A stretch of 64,000 bases of DNA, from positions 1 through 64,000 of the forward strand of contig NZ_CP061718.1 in assembly GCF_014764365.1 (NCBI RefSeq). Direction: 5' to 3'. The stretch is from Roseococcus microcysteis (GTDB lineage Bacteria > Pseudomonadota > Alphaproteobacteria > Acetobacterales > Acetobacteraceae). How positions within the stretch are numbered: position 1 is the first letter of the stretch; each line of letters opens with the position of its first letter. Shown in pieces: positions 18,304 to 26,882 of this stretch. The notes beneath the pieces were generated by a model, which saw only the letters and a program-made list of their open reading frames with translations, ran no database searches and was not told the DNA's origin. The translations under genes were made by a program, and so were the position numbers.

Positions 18304-21300
18304 ATGACGGAAGAAACCGGCGCGCAATTCGCGGAAGGCTACGCCCGCAACAAGGCCCTGCTGGAGCAGGCCGGCATTGACACCACCGAGCATGACGCCT
18401 GCGGCGTGGGCCTCGTGGCCGCGCTGGATGGCAAGGCCTCGCGCGCGGTGGTTCAGGCGGGCATCGAGGCGCTGAAGGCCGTCTGGCACCGCGGCGCCGT
18501 GGACGCCGATGGCAAGACCGGCGACGGCGCGGGCATCCATGTCGAGATCCCGCAGGAATTCTTCGCCGAGGCCGTCCGCAATGGCGGCGACAAGGTGAAG
18601 CCCGGCCCCATTGCGGTGGGGCAGGTGTTCCTTCCCAAGACGGATTTCGGCGCGCAGGAACGCTGCCGGCAGATCGTCGAGACCGAGATCCTCGCCATGG
18701 GGTACGGCATCTATGGCTGGCGCCAGGTGCCCATCCACACCGCCGTCATCGGCGAGAAGGCGAACGCGACGCGCCCCGAGATCGAGCAGATCCTGATCCA
18801 TGACCCCGAGCTGCGGGACGTGGAGACGATGGAGCGCGACCTCTACGTGATCCGCCGGCGCATCGAGAAGCAGGCCATCGCGGCGCAGATTCCGGAGCTC
18901 TATCTCTGCTCGCTGTCCAGCCGGTCCATCATCTACAAGGGCATGTTCCTGGCCGAGGCGCTGTCCGAATTCTACCCGGATTTGCAGGACCCGCGCTTCG
19001 TCAGCCGTTTCGCCATCTACCACCAGCGCTACAGCACCAACACCTTCCCCACCTGGCGCCTCGCGCAGCCCTTCCGGATGATCGCGCACAATGGCGAGAT
19101 CAACACGCTGCACGGCAACGTCAACTGGATGAAGGCGCACGAGACGCGCCTCTCCCACCCGCTGCTGGACGCCTATCTCGATGACATCAAGCCCGTGATC
19201 CAGGCGGGCGGGTCCGACACCGCCAGCCTCGACAACGTCTTCGAGCTGCTGGTGCGCGGCGGGCGCGACGCGCCCATGGCCAAGGCCATGCTGATCCCGG
19301 AAAGCCTCGGCAACAACGCGACCATGCCGCCGGCGCATCACGACCTCTTCCTCTACTGCAACGCGGTGATGGAGCCCTGGGACGGGCCGGCGGCGCTCTG
19401 CGGCACGGATGGGCGCTGGGTGGTGGCGGGGCTGGACCGCAACGGGCTGCGGCCGTTGCGCTACACCGTGACCGATGGCGGCCTGCTCATCATCGGCTCC
19501 GAGACGGGCATGGTGAAGGTGGCCGAGGACCGGGTGAAGGCGAAGGGCCGCGTCGGTCCCGGCCAGTTCATGGGCGTGGACCTCGACACGGGCAAGCTCT
19601 ACCTCGACCATGAGCTGAAGGACATGCTGGCCGCCCGCAAGCCCTTCGGCCAATGGGTGAACCGCACCACGCGCATTGACGGCATCGTGAAGGCCCAGCC
19701 CGCCGCGCCGGCGCCGCTGACCGGCGAGGCGCTGCGCCGCGCCCAGCTCGCCGTCGGCTACACGCTGGAGGAGCTGGAGCAGATCCTGCACCCCATGGTG
19801 GAGGACATGGCCGAGGCCGTGGGCTCCATGGGCGATGACACGCCGGTGGCGGTGCTCTCGTCGCAATATCGCGGCCTGCACCACTACTTCCGGCAGAGCT
19901 TCAGCCAGGTCACCAACCCGCCCATCGACAGCCTGCGCGAAACCCGCGTGATGACGCTGCGCACGCGGCTGGGCAACCTCGGCAACATCCTGGATGAAGA
20001 CCCCACGCAGTGCGACATGCTCATGCTCGACAGCCCCGTGCTGTCGAGTGCGGAGTTCGGCGCGATGCGGGCCCATATGGGCGCCTCGGCCTGCGAGGTG
20101 GACTGCACCTTCCCCGTCAGCGAGGGCGAGGCCGGGCTGCGCCGCGCGCTCGACCGCATCCGCCGCGAGAGCGAGGATGGCGTGCGCTCCGGCTGCCAGC
20201 ACGTCATCCTGACCGATGAGGCGCAGGGGGCGGACCGCGTGGCGGTGCCGATGATCCTCGCGGTCAGTGCCGTTCACACGCATCTGGTCAAGACCTCGCT
20301 GCGCACCTTCACCTCGCTGAACCTGCGCTGCGCGGAATGCCTGGACGTGCACTATTTCGCGGTGCTGATCGGCGCGGGGGCCACCACCGTCAACGCCTAT
20401 CTGGCGGAAGCCTCGGTGGCGGACCGCCACCGGCGCGGGCTGTTCGGTGAACTCACGCTCGACCAGGCCATCGCGCGCTACAAGAAGGCGGTGGACAAGG
20501 GGCTGCTGAAGGTGATGTCCAAGATGGGCATCTCCGTCCTCTCCTCCTATCGCGGGGGGATGAACTTCGAGGCCATCGGCCTCTCCCGCGCCCTGGTGGC
20601 AGAGTTCTTCCCCGGCGTGCCCTCGCGCATCTCGGGCATTGGCCTCGCCGGCATCGCGCGGCGCGCCATGGCTTTGCATGAGCGCGCCTTCGGCTCTGAG
20701 GCCGTGACGCTGCCGGTGGGCGGCCTCTACAAGCTGCGCCAGCGCGGCGAGGCGCATGCCTTCGGCGGCACGCTGATCCACATGCTGCAAAAGGCGGTGG
20801 ACACGGACAGCTACCAGACCTTCAAGCGCTACAGCGAGGCGGTGCGCCGCCAGCCGCCCGTGGCGCTGCGGGACCTGCTGGATTTCCGCGCCGAGGGCCG
20901 CCGCGCCATCGCCATCGAGGATGTCGAGAGCATCACGGAAATCCGCAAGCGGCTGCTGGCGCCGGGCATCTCGCTGGGGGCGCTCAGCCCCGAGGCGCAT
21001 GAGACGCTCTCCATCGCCATGAACCGCATCGGCGCGCGCAGCGACAGCGGCGAGGGCGGCGAGGACCCGGAGCGCGCGAAGCCCCGCCCGAACGGCGACA
21101 ACGCGAACAGCGCGATCAAGCAGATCGCCTCCGGCCGCTTCGGCGTCACGGCGGAGTATCTGAACAACTGCCGCGAGATCGAGATCAAGGTCGCCCAGGG
21201 CGCCAAGCCCGGCGAGGGCGGCCAGCTTCCGGGCTTCAAGGTGACGGGGCTGATCGCGAAGCTGCGCCACTCCACGCCCGGCGTCACGCTGATCTCGCCG

Positions 21301-22833
21301 CCGCCGCACCATGACATCTATTCGATCGAGGATCTGGCGCAGCTCATCTACGATTTGAAGCAGATCAACCCCGAGGCCACGGTCTGCGTGAAGCTGGTCT
21401 CGCGTTCGGGCATCGGCACCATCGCGGCCGGCGTGGCGAAGGCGAAGGCGGATGCCATCCTGGTCTCCGGGCATTCGGGCGGGACGGGCGCCTCGCCGCT
21501 CACCTCCATCAAATATGCGGGCCTGCCCTGGGAGATGGGCCTCAGCGAAACCCATCAGGTGCTGCTGCTGAACCGGCTGCGGCACCGGGTGAAGCTGCGC
21601 ACCGATGGCGGGCTCAAGACCGGGCGGGACGTCGTCATCGCCGCCATGCTGGGCGCCGAGGAATTCGGCATCGGCACCGCGTCCCTGGTGGCGATGGGCT
21701 GCATCATGGTGCGGCAATGCCATTCCAACACCTGCCCCGTGGGGGTCTGCACCCAGGACGAGGCGCTGCGCGCCAAATTCGTGGGCAGCCCGGAAAAGGT
21801 CATCAACCTGTTCAGCTTCGTGGCGGAGGAGGTGCGGGAAATCCTGGCCGAACTCGGCTTCCGCAAGCTGGAGGATGTGATCGGCCGCACGGATCTGCTG
21901 AAGCAAGTCAGCCGCGGCGCGGAGGATCTGGACGACCTCGACCTCAACCCGCTGCTGGTGAAGGCCGATAGCGGCCCGCACGCGCCCTTCTGCACGCTGG
22001 AAGGCCGCAACGAGGTGCCCGAGACGCTGGACGCCGACATGCTGCGCGACGCCGCACCGCTGTTCGAGCGGGGCGAGAAGATGCAGCTGGCCTACAACAT
22101 CCGGAACACGCACCGCGCCATCGGCACCAAGGTGTCGTCCCGCATCGTGCGGCAATACGGGATGACGGGGCTGCAGGAGGGCCATCTGTCGGTGCGGCTG
22201 CGCGGGTCCGCGGGCCAGTCGCTGGGCGCCTTCGGGGTGCGGGGCCTCAAGCTCGAGGTCTTTGGCGACGCCAATGACTATGTGGGCAAGGGGCTGTCGG
22301 GGGCGACCATCGTGGTGCGGCCGGCGCCGTCCTCGGGCCTGGTCTGGAACGAGAACACCATCATCGGCAACACCTGCCTCTATGGTGCCACGGCCGGCGC
22401 CCTCTTCGCCGCCGGCCAGGCGGGCGAGCGCTTCGCCGTGCGCAACTCCGGCGCGGTGACGGTGGTGGAAGGCTGCGGCGCGAATGGCTGCGAATACATG
22501 ACCGGCGGCACCGTCGTGATCCTGGGCGAGGTCGGCGACAATTTCGGCGCGGGCTTCACGGGTGGACAGGCTTTCATCCATGACCCGGCGGGCACCTTCG
22601 AGCGGCGGGTGAACCCCGACACCCTCCTGTGGCAACGCCTGGAAAGCGCCCATTGGGAAGGTGAGCTCAAGCGCCTGATCGAACGCCATGTGGCCGAAAC
22701 GGGCAGCCGAAACGCGGCCCGCCTGCTCAATGACTGGTCGAGCGAGCGGGGGCATTTCTGGCACATCGTGCCCAAGGAATACGCCCGCTATTTGCCGCGT
22801 CCGATGCGCGAGGTGGCGGAAGCGGCCGAGTAG
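18304..22833 (+). CDS. gltB: Glutamate synthase (NADPH) large subunit
   Basis: A 1509-residue GltB, normal length. Cys33 in HDACGVG is the N-terminal nucleophile exposed after removal of a 32-residue propeptide; the amidotransferase domain (to about 430) releases ammonia from glutamine. Next come a central linker domain and the FMN-binding synthase barrel (about 850-1200), with Cys1133, Cys1139 and Cys1144 (CX5CX4C) for the [3Fe-4S] cluster. The C-terminal beta-helix GXGXG domain (about 1250-1480) ends the chain. An internal Gly/Glu-rich loop near residue 915 is typical. It works with GltD in the cytosol as the main entry of ammonia nitrogen into glutamate. GGAG precedes the ATG and gltD ends 5 bp upstream. 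Confidence 0.97.
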   Translation: MTEETGAQFAEGYARNKALLEQAGIDTTEHDACGVGLVAALDGKASRAVVQAGIEALKAVWHRGAVDADGKTGDGAGIHVEIPQEFFAEAVRNGGDKVKPGPIAVGQVFLPKTDFGAQERCRQIVETEILAMGYGIYGWRQVPIHTAVIGEKANATRPEIEQILIHDPELRDVETMERDLYVIRRRIEKQAIAAQIPELYLCSLSSRSIIYKGMFLAEALSEFYPDLQDPRFVSRFAIYHQRYSTNTFPTWRLAQPFRMIAHNGEINTLHGNVNWMKAHETRLSHPLLDAYLDDIKPVIQAGGSDTASLDNVFELLVRGGRDAPMAKAMLIPESLGNNATMPPAHHDLFLYCNAVMEPWDGPAALCGTDGRWVVAGLDRNGLRPLRYTVTDGGLLIIGSETGMVKVAEDRVKAKGRVGPGQFMGVDLDTGKLYLDHELKDMLAARKPFGQWVNRTTRIDGIVKAQPAAPAPLTGEALRRAQLAVGYTLEELEQILHPMVEDMAEAVGSMGDDTPVAVLSSQYRGLHHYFRQSFSQVTNPPIDSLRETRVMTLRTRLGNLGNILDEDPTQCDMLMLDSPVLSSAEFGAMRAHMGASACEVDCTFPVSEGEAGLRRALDRIRRESEDGVRSGCQHVILTDEAQGADRVAVPMILAVSAVHTHLVKTSLRTFTSLNLRCAECLDVHYFAVLIGAGATTVNAYLAEASVADRHRRGLFGELTLDQAIARYKKAVDKGLLKVMSKMGISVLSSYRGGMNFEAIGLSRALVAEFFPGVPSRISGIGLAGIARRAMALHERAFGSEAVTLPVGGLYKLRQRGEAHAFGGTLIHMLQKAVDTDSYQTFKRYSEAVRRQPPVALRDLLDFRAEGRRAIAIEDVESITEIRKRLLAPGISLGALSPEAHETLSIAMNRIGARSDSGEGGEDPERAKPRPNGDNANSAIKQIASGRFGVTAEYLNNCREIEIKVAQGAKPGEGGQLPGFKVTGLIAKLRHSTPGVTLISPPPHHDIYSIEDLAQLIYDLKQINPEATVCVKLVSRSGIGTIAAGVAKAKADAILVSGHSGGTGASPLTSIKYAGLPWEMGLSETHQVLLLNRLRHRVKLRTDGGLKTGRDVVIAAMLGAEEFGIGTASLVAMGCIMVRQCHSNTCPVGVCTQDEALRAKFVGSPEKVINLFSFVAEEVREILAELGFRKLEDVIGRTDLLKQVSRGAEDLDDLDLNPLLVKADSGPHAPFCTLEGRNEVPETLDADMLRDAAPLFERGEKMQLAYNIRNTHRAIGTKVSSRIVRQYGMTGLQEGHLSVRLRGSAGQSLGAFGVRGLKLEVFGDANDYVGKGLSGATIVVRPAPSSGLVWNENTIIGNTCLYGATAGALFAAGQAGERFAVRNSGAVTVVEGCGANGCEYMTGGTVVILGEVGDNFGAGFTGGQAFIHDPAGTFERRVNPDTLLWQRLESAHWEGELKRLIERHVAETGSRNAARLLNDWSSERGHFWHIVPKEYARYLPRPMREVAEAAE

Positions 22834-22874
22834 CGTCCTTCACGCGAAAGGGGCGAGGTGGCATAGAGTCCGCC

Positions 22875-23543
22875 GTGCGGATTCTCCATCACCTCCCCCT
22901 CTCGCCCTATTCGCGCAAGGTGCGCCTCGCCCTTGCGGAGAAGCGGATTCCCTTCGAACTGAAGACCGAACGCGTGTGGGAGCGGCGCGAGGAATTCCTC
23001 GCGATGAACCCCGCCTGCACCGTGCCGGTGCTGGTGGAGGAGAATGGCTTCGTCATCGCCGACAGCTACGCCATCTGCGAATACCTGGACGAGGCCTATC
23101 CCGACACGCCCCTGATCGGCCGGACGCTGGGCGAGCGCGCCGAGGTGCGGCGCCTGGTGGCCTGGTTCGACACGCGCTTCGCCGGCGAGGTGACGCGCAA
23201 CCTGATCTGGGAGCGGCATCTCAAGCGGGCGCTGGGCAAGGGCAACCCGGATGCGGCGGCGATCCGCGCGGGCTATGCGAACCTCAAGCCGCATCTGGAC
23301 GTGATCGGCTGGCTGGCGGAGGAGCGGCCTTGGCTGGCCGGGCCGAACCTGTCGCTGGCGGATTTCGCGGCGGCCGCGCATCTGTCGGCGCTGGATTACG
23401 CCAATGACGTGGACTGGGAATACAATGCGGCGGCGCGGGACTGGTACAGCCGGGTGAAGTCGCGGCCGGCGTTCCGGGGGCTGCTGGCGGATCGGGTGAG
23501 CGGGTTGGAGCCGCCGGCGCATTATGCTGACTTGGACTTCTAG
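22875..23543 (+). CDS. Glutathione S-transferase family protein
   Basis: A 222-residue GST-fold protein. The thioredoxin-like domain (1-80) has the active-site strand LPLSPYSRKVRLAL, a cis-Pro in NPACTVPVL and the gamma-glutamyl contact ADSYAI. An all-helical domain with LAGPNLSLADFAAAAHLS, the N-capping box, follows. The start is a GTG at 22875 with no strong ribosome site. GST-like FzlA, which bundles FtsZ in Caulobacter, has similar size and lineage, but this cannot be told from a detoxifying GST by eye. The gene is 41 bp after gltB and ends in a terminator-like hairpin. Confidence 0.85.
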   Translation: MRILHHLPLSPYSRKVRLALAEKRIPFELKTERVWERREEFLAMNPACTVPVLVEENGFVIADSYAICEYLDEAYPDTPLIGRTLGERAEVRRLVAWFDTRFAGEVTRNLIWERHLKRALGKGNPDAAAIRAGYANLKPHLDVIGWLAEERPWLAGPNLSLADFAAAAHLSALDYANDVDWEYNAAARDWYSRVKSRPAFRGLLADRVSGLEPPAHYADLDF

Positions 23544-23547
23544 GATT

Positions 23548-23578
23548 CCCCGCGAAATCACTGCGCGCTTTCGCGGGG
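23548..23578 (+). terminator. Hairpin after the GST-like gene
   Basis: A perfect 10-bp inverted repeat CCCCGCGAAA / TTTCGCGGGG with an 11-nt loop begins 4 bp after the stop codon. No T-run follows on the plus strand, so it is a terminator or 3'-end stabiliser. Confidence 0.5.
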
Positions 23579-23607
23579 GCCCCGGAGGGCGCCGGTCCTG
23601 GTGACGG

Positions 23608-23638
23608 GCTCAGCCTGCCGAGGCTGAGCTTCGGCAGG
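23608..23638. repeat. Two overlapping inverted repeats (REP-like element)
   Basis: GCTCAGCC (23608-23615) can pair with GGCTGAGC (23622-23629), while CCTGCCGA (23614-23621) can pair with TCGGCAGG (23631-23638). Both are perfect 8-bp stems and they exclude each other. The sequence resembles the short palindromic elements scattered between genes in many alphaproteobacteria. It lies between the convergent GST-like and xthA genes. Confidence 0.45.
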
Positions 23639-23685
23639 GCATCAAAACGGGTCGGCCCTGCTTTCGCTGTCAGGCCTGCCAGGGG

Positions 23686-24456
23686 CTAAGCGGCAATCTC
23701 CACCCACACCGGCGCATGGTCACTCGGGCTTTCCTCCGCCCGCGCCTCCGTATCCACGCCACACGCCACCAGCCTTTCGGCCAGCTCCGCGCTCAGCAGC
23801 GCGTGGTCGATCCGCAGCCCGCGGTTCTGCTCGAAGGCCGAGCCGTAATCCCAATAGGTGAAGGGCGCATGGTCCGGGTGCAGCGCCAGCACCGCATCCG
23901 TCAGGCCCAGATGCGTCAGCGCCCGCCAGCGCGCGCGGCTCTCGGGGTGGACCAGGGCGTCGGTGGGGGGCAGGGCGCCCGGCGCCAGGTCGGCTTGGGT
24001 CGGGCAGACATTGTAGTCGCCCAGGATGGCCAGCGGGCGGAAGGCGTCGAGCTGCGCCGCCGCCCAGACCCGGAGACGGTCCATCCAGCGCCACTTATAG
24101 GCCATGCCCTCGGCGCCGCCCGAATTGCCATTGGGCAGGTAGATGCCCGCCGCCACCATGCCGGCCACCTCCACCGCCAGGAAGCGCGCATGGCCATCCT
24201 CATCCTCGCCGGGCAGCGACTCGGCCAGGAGTGTGAAGGGCAGGCGCGACAGCACCGCCACCCCGTTGCGCCCGCCATGCTGGCCGACGGCATGCAGGCT
24301 GTAGCCGCTGCCCTCGAATTCCAGCCCGGGGAATTCCTCGGTCTTGCACTTGGTTTCCTGGAGGAAGACCACGTCGGGCCCATGCCGGTCCAGGAAGCGG
24401 CGCAGATGCGGCACGCGCCGGCGGATGGAGTTCACATTGAAGGTGGCGAGGCGCAT
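23686..24456 (-). CDS. xthA: Exodeoxyribonuclease III
   Basis: A 256-residue AP endonuclease/3'-5' exonuclease of the ExoIII family. All catalytic motifs are visible: MRLATFNVNSIRRR with the metal-near Asn, FLQETKC with the metal-binding Glu, YLPNGNSGG, LGDYNVCP with the catalytic Asp/Asn, RIDHALLS and the C-terminal SDHAPV with the Asp-His pair. It cuts DNA 5' of abasic sites and removes 3' blocking groups during base-excision repair. Length is normal. It is 40 bp downstream of erpA on the same strand and may be co-transcribed with it. Confidence 0.95.
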   Translation of the reverse strand: MRLATFNVNSIRRRVPHLRRFLDRHGPDVVFLQETKCKTEEFPGLEFEGSGYSLHAVGQHGGRNGVAVLSRLPFTLLAESLPGEDEDGHARFLAVEVAGMVAAGIYLPNGNSGGAEGMAYKWRWMDRLRVWAAAQLDAFRPLAILGDYNVCPTQADLAPGALPPTDALVHPESRARWRALTHLGLTDAVLALHPDHAPFTYWDYGSAFEQNRGLRIDHALLSAELAERLVACGVDTEARAEESPSDHAPVWVEIAA

Positions 24457-24496
24457 GGGCGCGATGTTCCCCGCCCCGGCGCCGGGCGCAAGCCCC

Positions 24497-24835
24497 TCAG
24501 GCGACGGCGAAGCTCGTCCCGCAGCCGCAGCCGCTGACGGCCTGCGGGTTCCGCACCACGAAATGCGCGCCGATCAGCGCCTCGTGCCAGTCCAGCTCGG
24601 CCCCGCGCACGAAGTCGAGCGAGACCTCGTCCACGAAGAGCGTCACGCCCTCCACCTCGACCATCACATCGTCATCCTGGCGGATGTCTTCCAGCGCGAA
24701 GCCATATTGCAGGCCCGAGCAGCCGCCGGCCGAGACGGTCAGCCGCAGCCCCGCGCCCGGCCGCCCCTCGCGTTCCGCGATGGCGCGGATTTCCTCGGCG
24801 GCGCGGGGGGTCATGGTGAAGCTGCCGTCGGGCAT
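24497..24835 (-). CDS. erpA: Iron-sulfur cluster insertion protein ErpA/IscA type
   Basis: A 112-residue A-type carrier. The three conserved cysteines are in GGCSGLQYGF (near residue 40) and SGCGCGTSF (near 104 and 106), the signature of HesB/IscA/ErpA. These proteins receive [4Fe-4S] or [2Fe-2S] clusters and hand them to apo-enzymes. AAGGAGATCACC right before the ATG at 24835 fixes the start; the open frame continues far upstream but has no site. The gene stands alone, not in an isc or suf operon, which favours ErpA over IscA or SufA. Confidence 0.9.
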   Translation of the reverse strand: MPDGSFTMTPRAAEEIRAIAEREGRPGAGLRLTVSAGGCSGLQYGFALEDIRQDDDVMVEVEGVTLFVDEVSLDFVRGAELDWHEALIGAHFVVRNPQAVSGCGCGTSFAVA

Positions 24836-24913
24836 GGTGATCTCCTTGATCCTCAATCTAGGCATGCCGACAAAGGATTTCCACCACCGCCCCCCGGCTG
24901 ATAGGCAGGCGCG

Positions 24914-26076
24914 ATGCTGGATGCCCCCACCTCCACCCCCAAGGCCCCCTATGCCGTGCGGACCACCCGCGGCCGCCTGCACGCCGAGCCGGAGGACCAG
25001 AGCCGCACCCCCTGGCAGCGCGACCGCGACCGCATCATCCATTCCCGCGCCTTCCGCCGGCTGCAATACAAGACGCAGGTCTTCGTCTTCCATGAGGGCG
25101 ACCATTTCCGCACCCGGCTGACCCATTCCATCGAGGTCGCGCAGATCGCCCGCAGCCTGGCCCGCCGCCTGCGCCTGGACGAGGACCTGGCCGAGGCGCT
25201 GGCCCTGGCGCATGACCTCGGCCACCCCCCTTCGGCCATGCGGGGGAGGAGGCGCTGGACGGCCTCATGCGCAGCCATGGCGGCTTCGACCACAATGCGC
25301 AGAGCCTGAAGCACGTGACGCAGCTCGAACGCCGCTATGCCGGCTTCGACGGGCTGAACCTCTCCTGGGAGACGCTGGAGGGGCTGGCCAAGCACAATGG
25401 CCCGGTGCGGCGGCCGGCGCCCTACCTGGCGCGCTACAACGCCGTGCAGGACCTGGAACTCGGCACCCATGCGAGCGCGGAGGCGCAGGTGGCCGCTCTG
25501 GCGGACGACATCGCCTACAACAACCATGACCTGGAGGATGGCCTGCGCGCGGGCCTCTTCACCGTGGAGGAGGTGGCCGCCATGGCCCTGCCGCGCCAGG
25601 CCCTGGCCGAGGCCCGCGCCGCCCACCCCGATCTGCCCGCCGACCGCGCGGCGCCCGAGATGGTCCGCCGCGTCATCGCCGCCATGATCCGCGACGTGGC
25701 GGAGGAGACGGAGCGGCGGCTGGCCACCCTCTCACCCGCCAATGTGGAGGCCATCCGCGCCGCGCCGCAGCCCGTGGTGGCCTTCGGCGCGGCGATGCGC
25801 GGGGCCAATGCCGAGATGCGCGAATTCCTGTTCGAGCGGATGTATCGCCATTTCCGGGTGAACCGGGCCTCACAGAAGTCCAAGCGGGTGGTGCAGATCC
25901 TGTTCCAGCTTCTGCACGGCGGGCCGCAGATGCTGCCCGATGAATGGCGCGCCCGCGCGGGCGAGGCCGGCAGCCCCCAGGCGGCCGAGACGGTGGGCGA
26001 CTACATCGCCGGCATGACCGACCGTTTCGCGCTGGAGGAATACCGGCGGCTGACGGACCCGCATGTGGGGGGGTAG
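24914..26076 (+). CDS. dgt: Deoxyguanosinetriphosphate triphosphohydrolase-like protein, frameshifted in this sequence
   Basis: An HD-domain dNTPase. The first frame from the ATG at 24914 reads through [13 protein letters not shown] and ends its homology at AHDLGHPP. The second frame resumes with [17 protein letters not shown] and runs to 26076. Adding one C to the 6-C run at 25225-25230 restores the family motif [15 protein letters not shown] and gives one 387-residue protein of normal length. The HD residues and the downstream [14 protein letters not shown] metal-site motif are intact. The enzyme removes triphosphate from dNTPs and balances nucleotide pools. A consensus error is likely because both halves are well conserved. 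It is divergent from erpA and is followed by tandem stem-loop repeats. Confidence 0.88.
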
Positions 26077-26080
26077 GCCG

Positions 26081-26278
26081 CGTCCGATCGCCCCGGCGCA
26101 GCCGGGGCGTGAATCGGCCGCGTGGCGAAGCGTCCGATCGCCCCGGCGCAGCCGGGGCGTGAATCGGCCGCGTGGCGAAGCGTCCGATCGTCCCCGGCGC
26201 AGCCGGGGGCGTGAATCGGCCGCGCGGCGAAGCGTCCGATCGCCCCCGGCGCAGCCGGGGGCGTGCATCGGCCGCCCC
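26081..26278. repeat. Tandem repeat of 50-52 bp units, each holding a hairpin
   Basis: Four units lie head to tail: 26081-26130 and 26131-26180 (50 bp, identical), 26181-26232 (52 bp) and 26233-26278 (incomplete). Each has a GC hairpin of the type CCCCGGC-GCA-GCCGGGG; copies 3 and 4 have a longer stem with matching extra bases on both sides, which implies selection for pairing or repeat conversion. They fill the gap between the convergent dgt and DUF805 genes and may serve as a bidirectional terminator. The copy number may differ between strains. Confidence 0.8.
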
Positions 26279-26285
26279 AACTATT

Positions 26286-26783
26286 CTAACGCCCCGCCTC
26301 CACATCATCCCCATAGCGGTTCGTGAACCGGTCGCCCTGCTGGCACAGCCAGAACAGCAGCGGGAGGATGCCGATCACGGTCGGGATCAGCAGCAGCCAC
26401 CAGCCGGAGCGGTTCACATCATGCAGCCGCCGCACCGCGAGGCCGAGCGAGGGCAGGATCAGCAGCAGCGAGGTCACGTTGCTGACCGGCTGCGGCGCGC
26501 CCCAGTAATAGCCGTAATTGTTGCCGTCGATCGTGCCGGTGACCATGCCGAGCAGCACCGTCGCCAGCACGAAATACCAATGCGCGGCGCGCGACGACCG
26601 CCCGCTGAAATTCACATAGTTCTTCAGCGCCAGCGCGATGGCCTGGCCGAAGCCCACCACCCGATGCGGCGGCACCTGGCCACCCGAGAGGTTGTTCAGC
26701 ACCGAAAGCCGTTCCTGGTATTCGGCGGCGGAGATTTCGCCGCGCGCGAAGCGCTCTTCCAGCAATTGCCGTGCGTTGCTCAT
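26286..26783 (-). CDS. DUF805 membrane protein with SHOCT-like N-terminus
   Basis: A 165-residue protein. Residues 3-30 (RQLLEERFARGEISAAEYQE) are a SHOCT-like short helical motif often found at the ends of membrane proteins. Then follows a DUF805 domain with the typical NYVNFSGRSSRAAHWYF start, three to four membrane helices and the signature RRLHDVNRSGWWLLL. DUF805 proteins are small inner-membrane proteins without known activity. The ATG at 26783 is selected because the family N-terminus begins here. It is divergent from argS and its 3' end faces the tandem repeats. Confidence 0.82.
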   Translation of the reverse strand: MSNARQLLEERFARGEISAAEYQERLSVLNNLSGGQVPPHRVVGFGQAIALALKNYVNFSGRSSRAAHWYFVLATVLLGMVTGTIDGNNYGYYWGAPQPVSNVTSLLLILPSLGLAVRRLHDVNRSGWWLLLIPTVIGILPLLFWLCQQGDRFTNRYGDDVEAGR

Positions 26784-26882
26784 GAAATCCCGTCCGGGTG
26801 ATGGTCCGGGCCGGAGTTTAGGCCATGCGCGACGCAGGGGCACCCCTTGCCGAAACGCCCCCCCGCGCCGCACAACCCGCCC

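Noticed and set aside
18136-22764. A 1542-codon open frame on the minus strand opposite gltB
   Set aside because: It is fully antisense to gltB, has low-complexity Ala/His/Arg/Gln composition and no ribosome site. Long antisense frames are expected from strong GC bias at third codon positions.
25225-26076. dgt as two separate genes or a pseudogene
   Set aside because: The two frames together form one continuous HD-domain protein after adding a single C, and no motif is damaged elsewhere.
26081-26278. The tandem repeat as a CRISPR array
   Set aside because: The units are contiguous without unique spacers, there are only four, and no cas gene is present.
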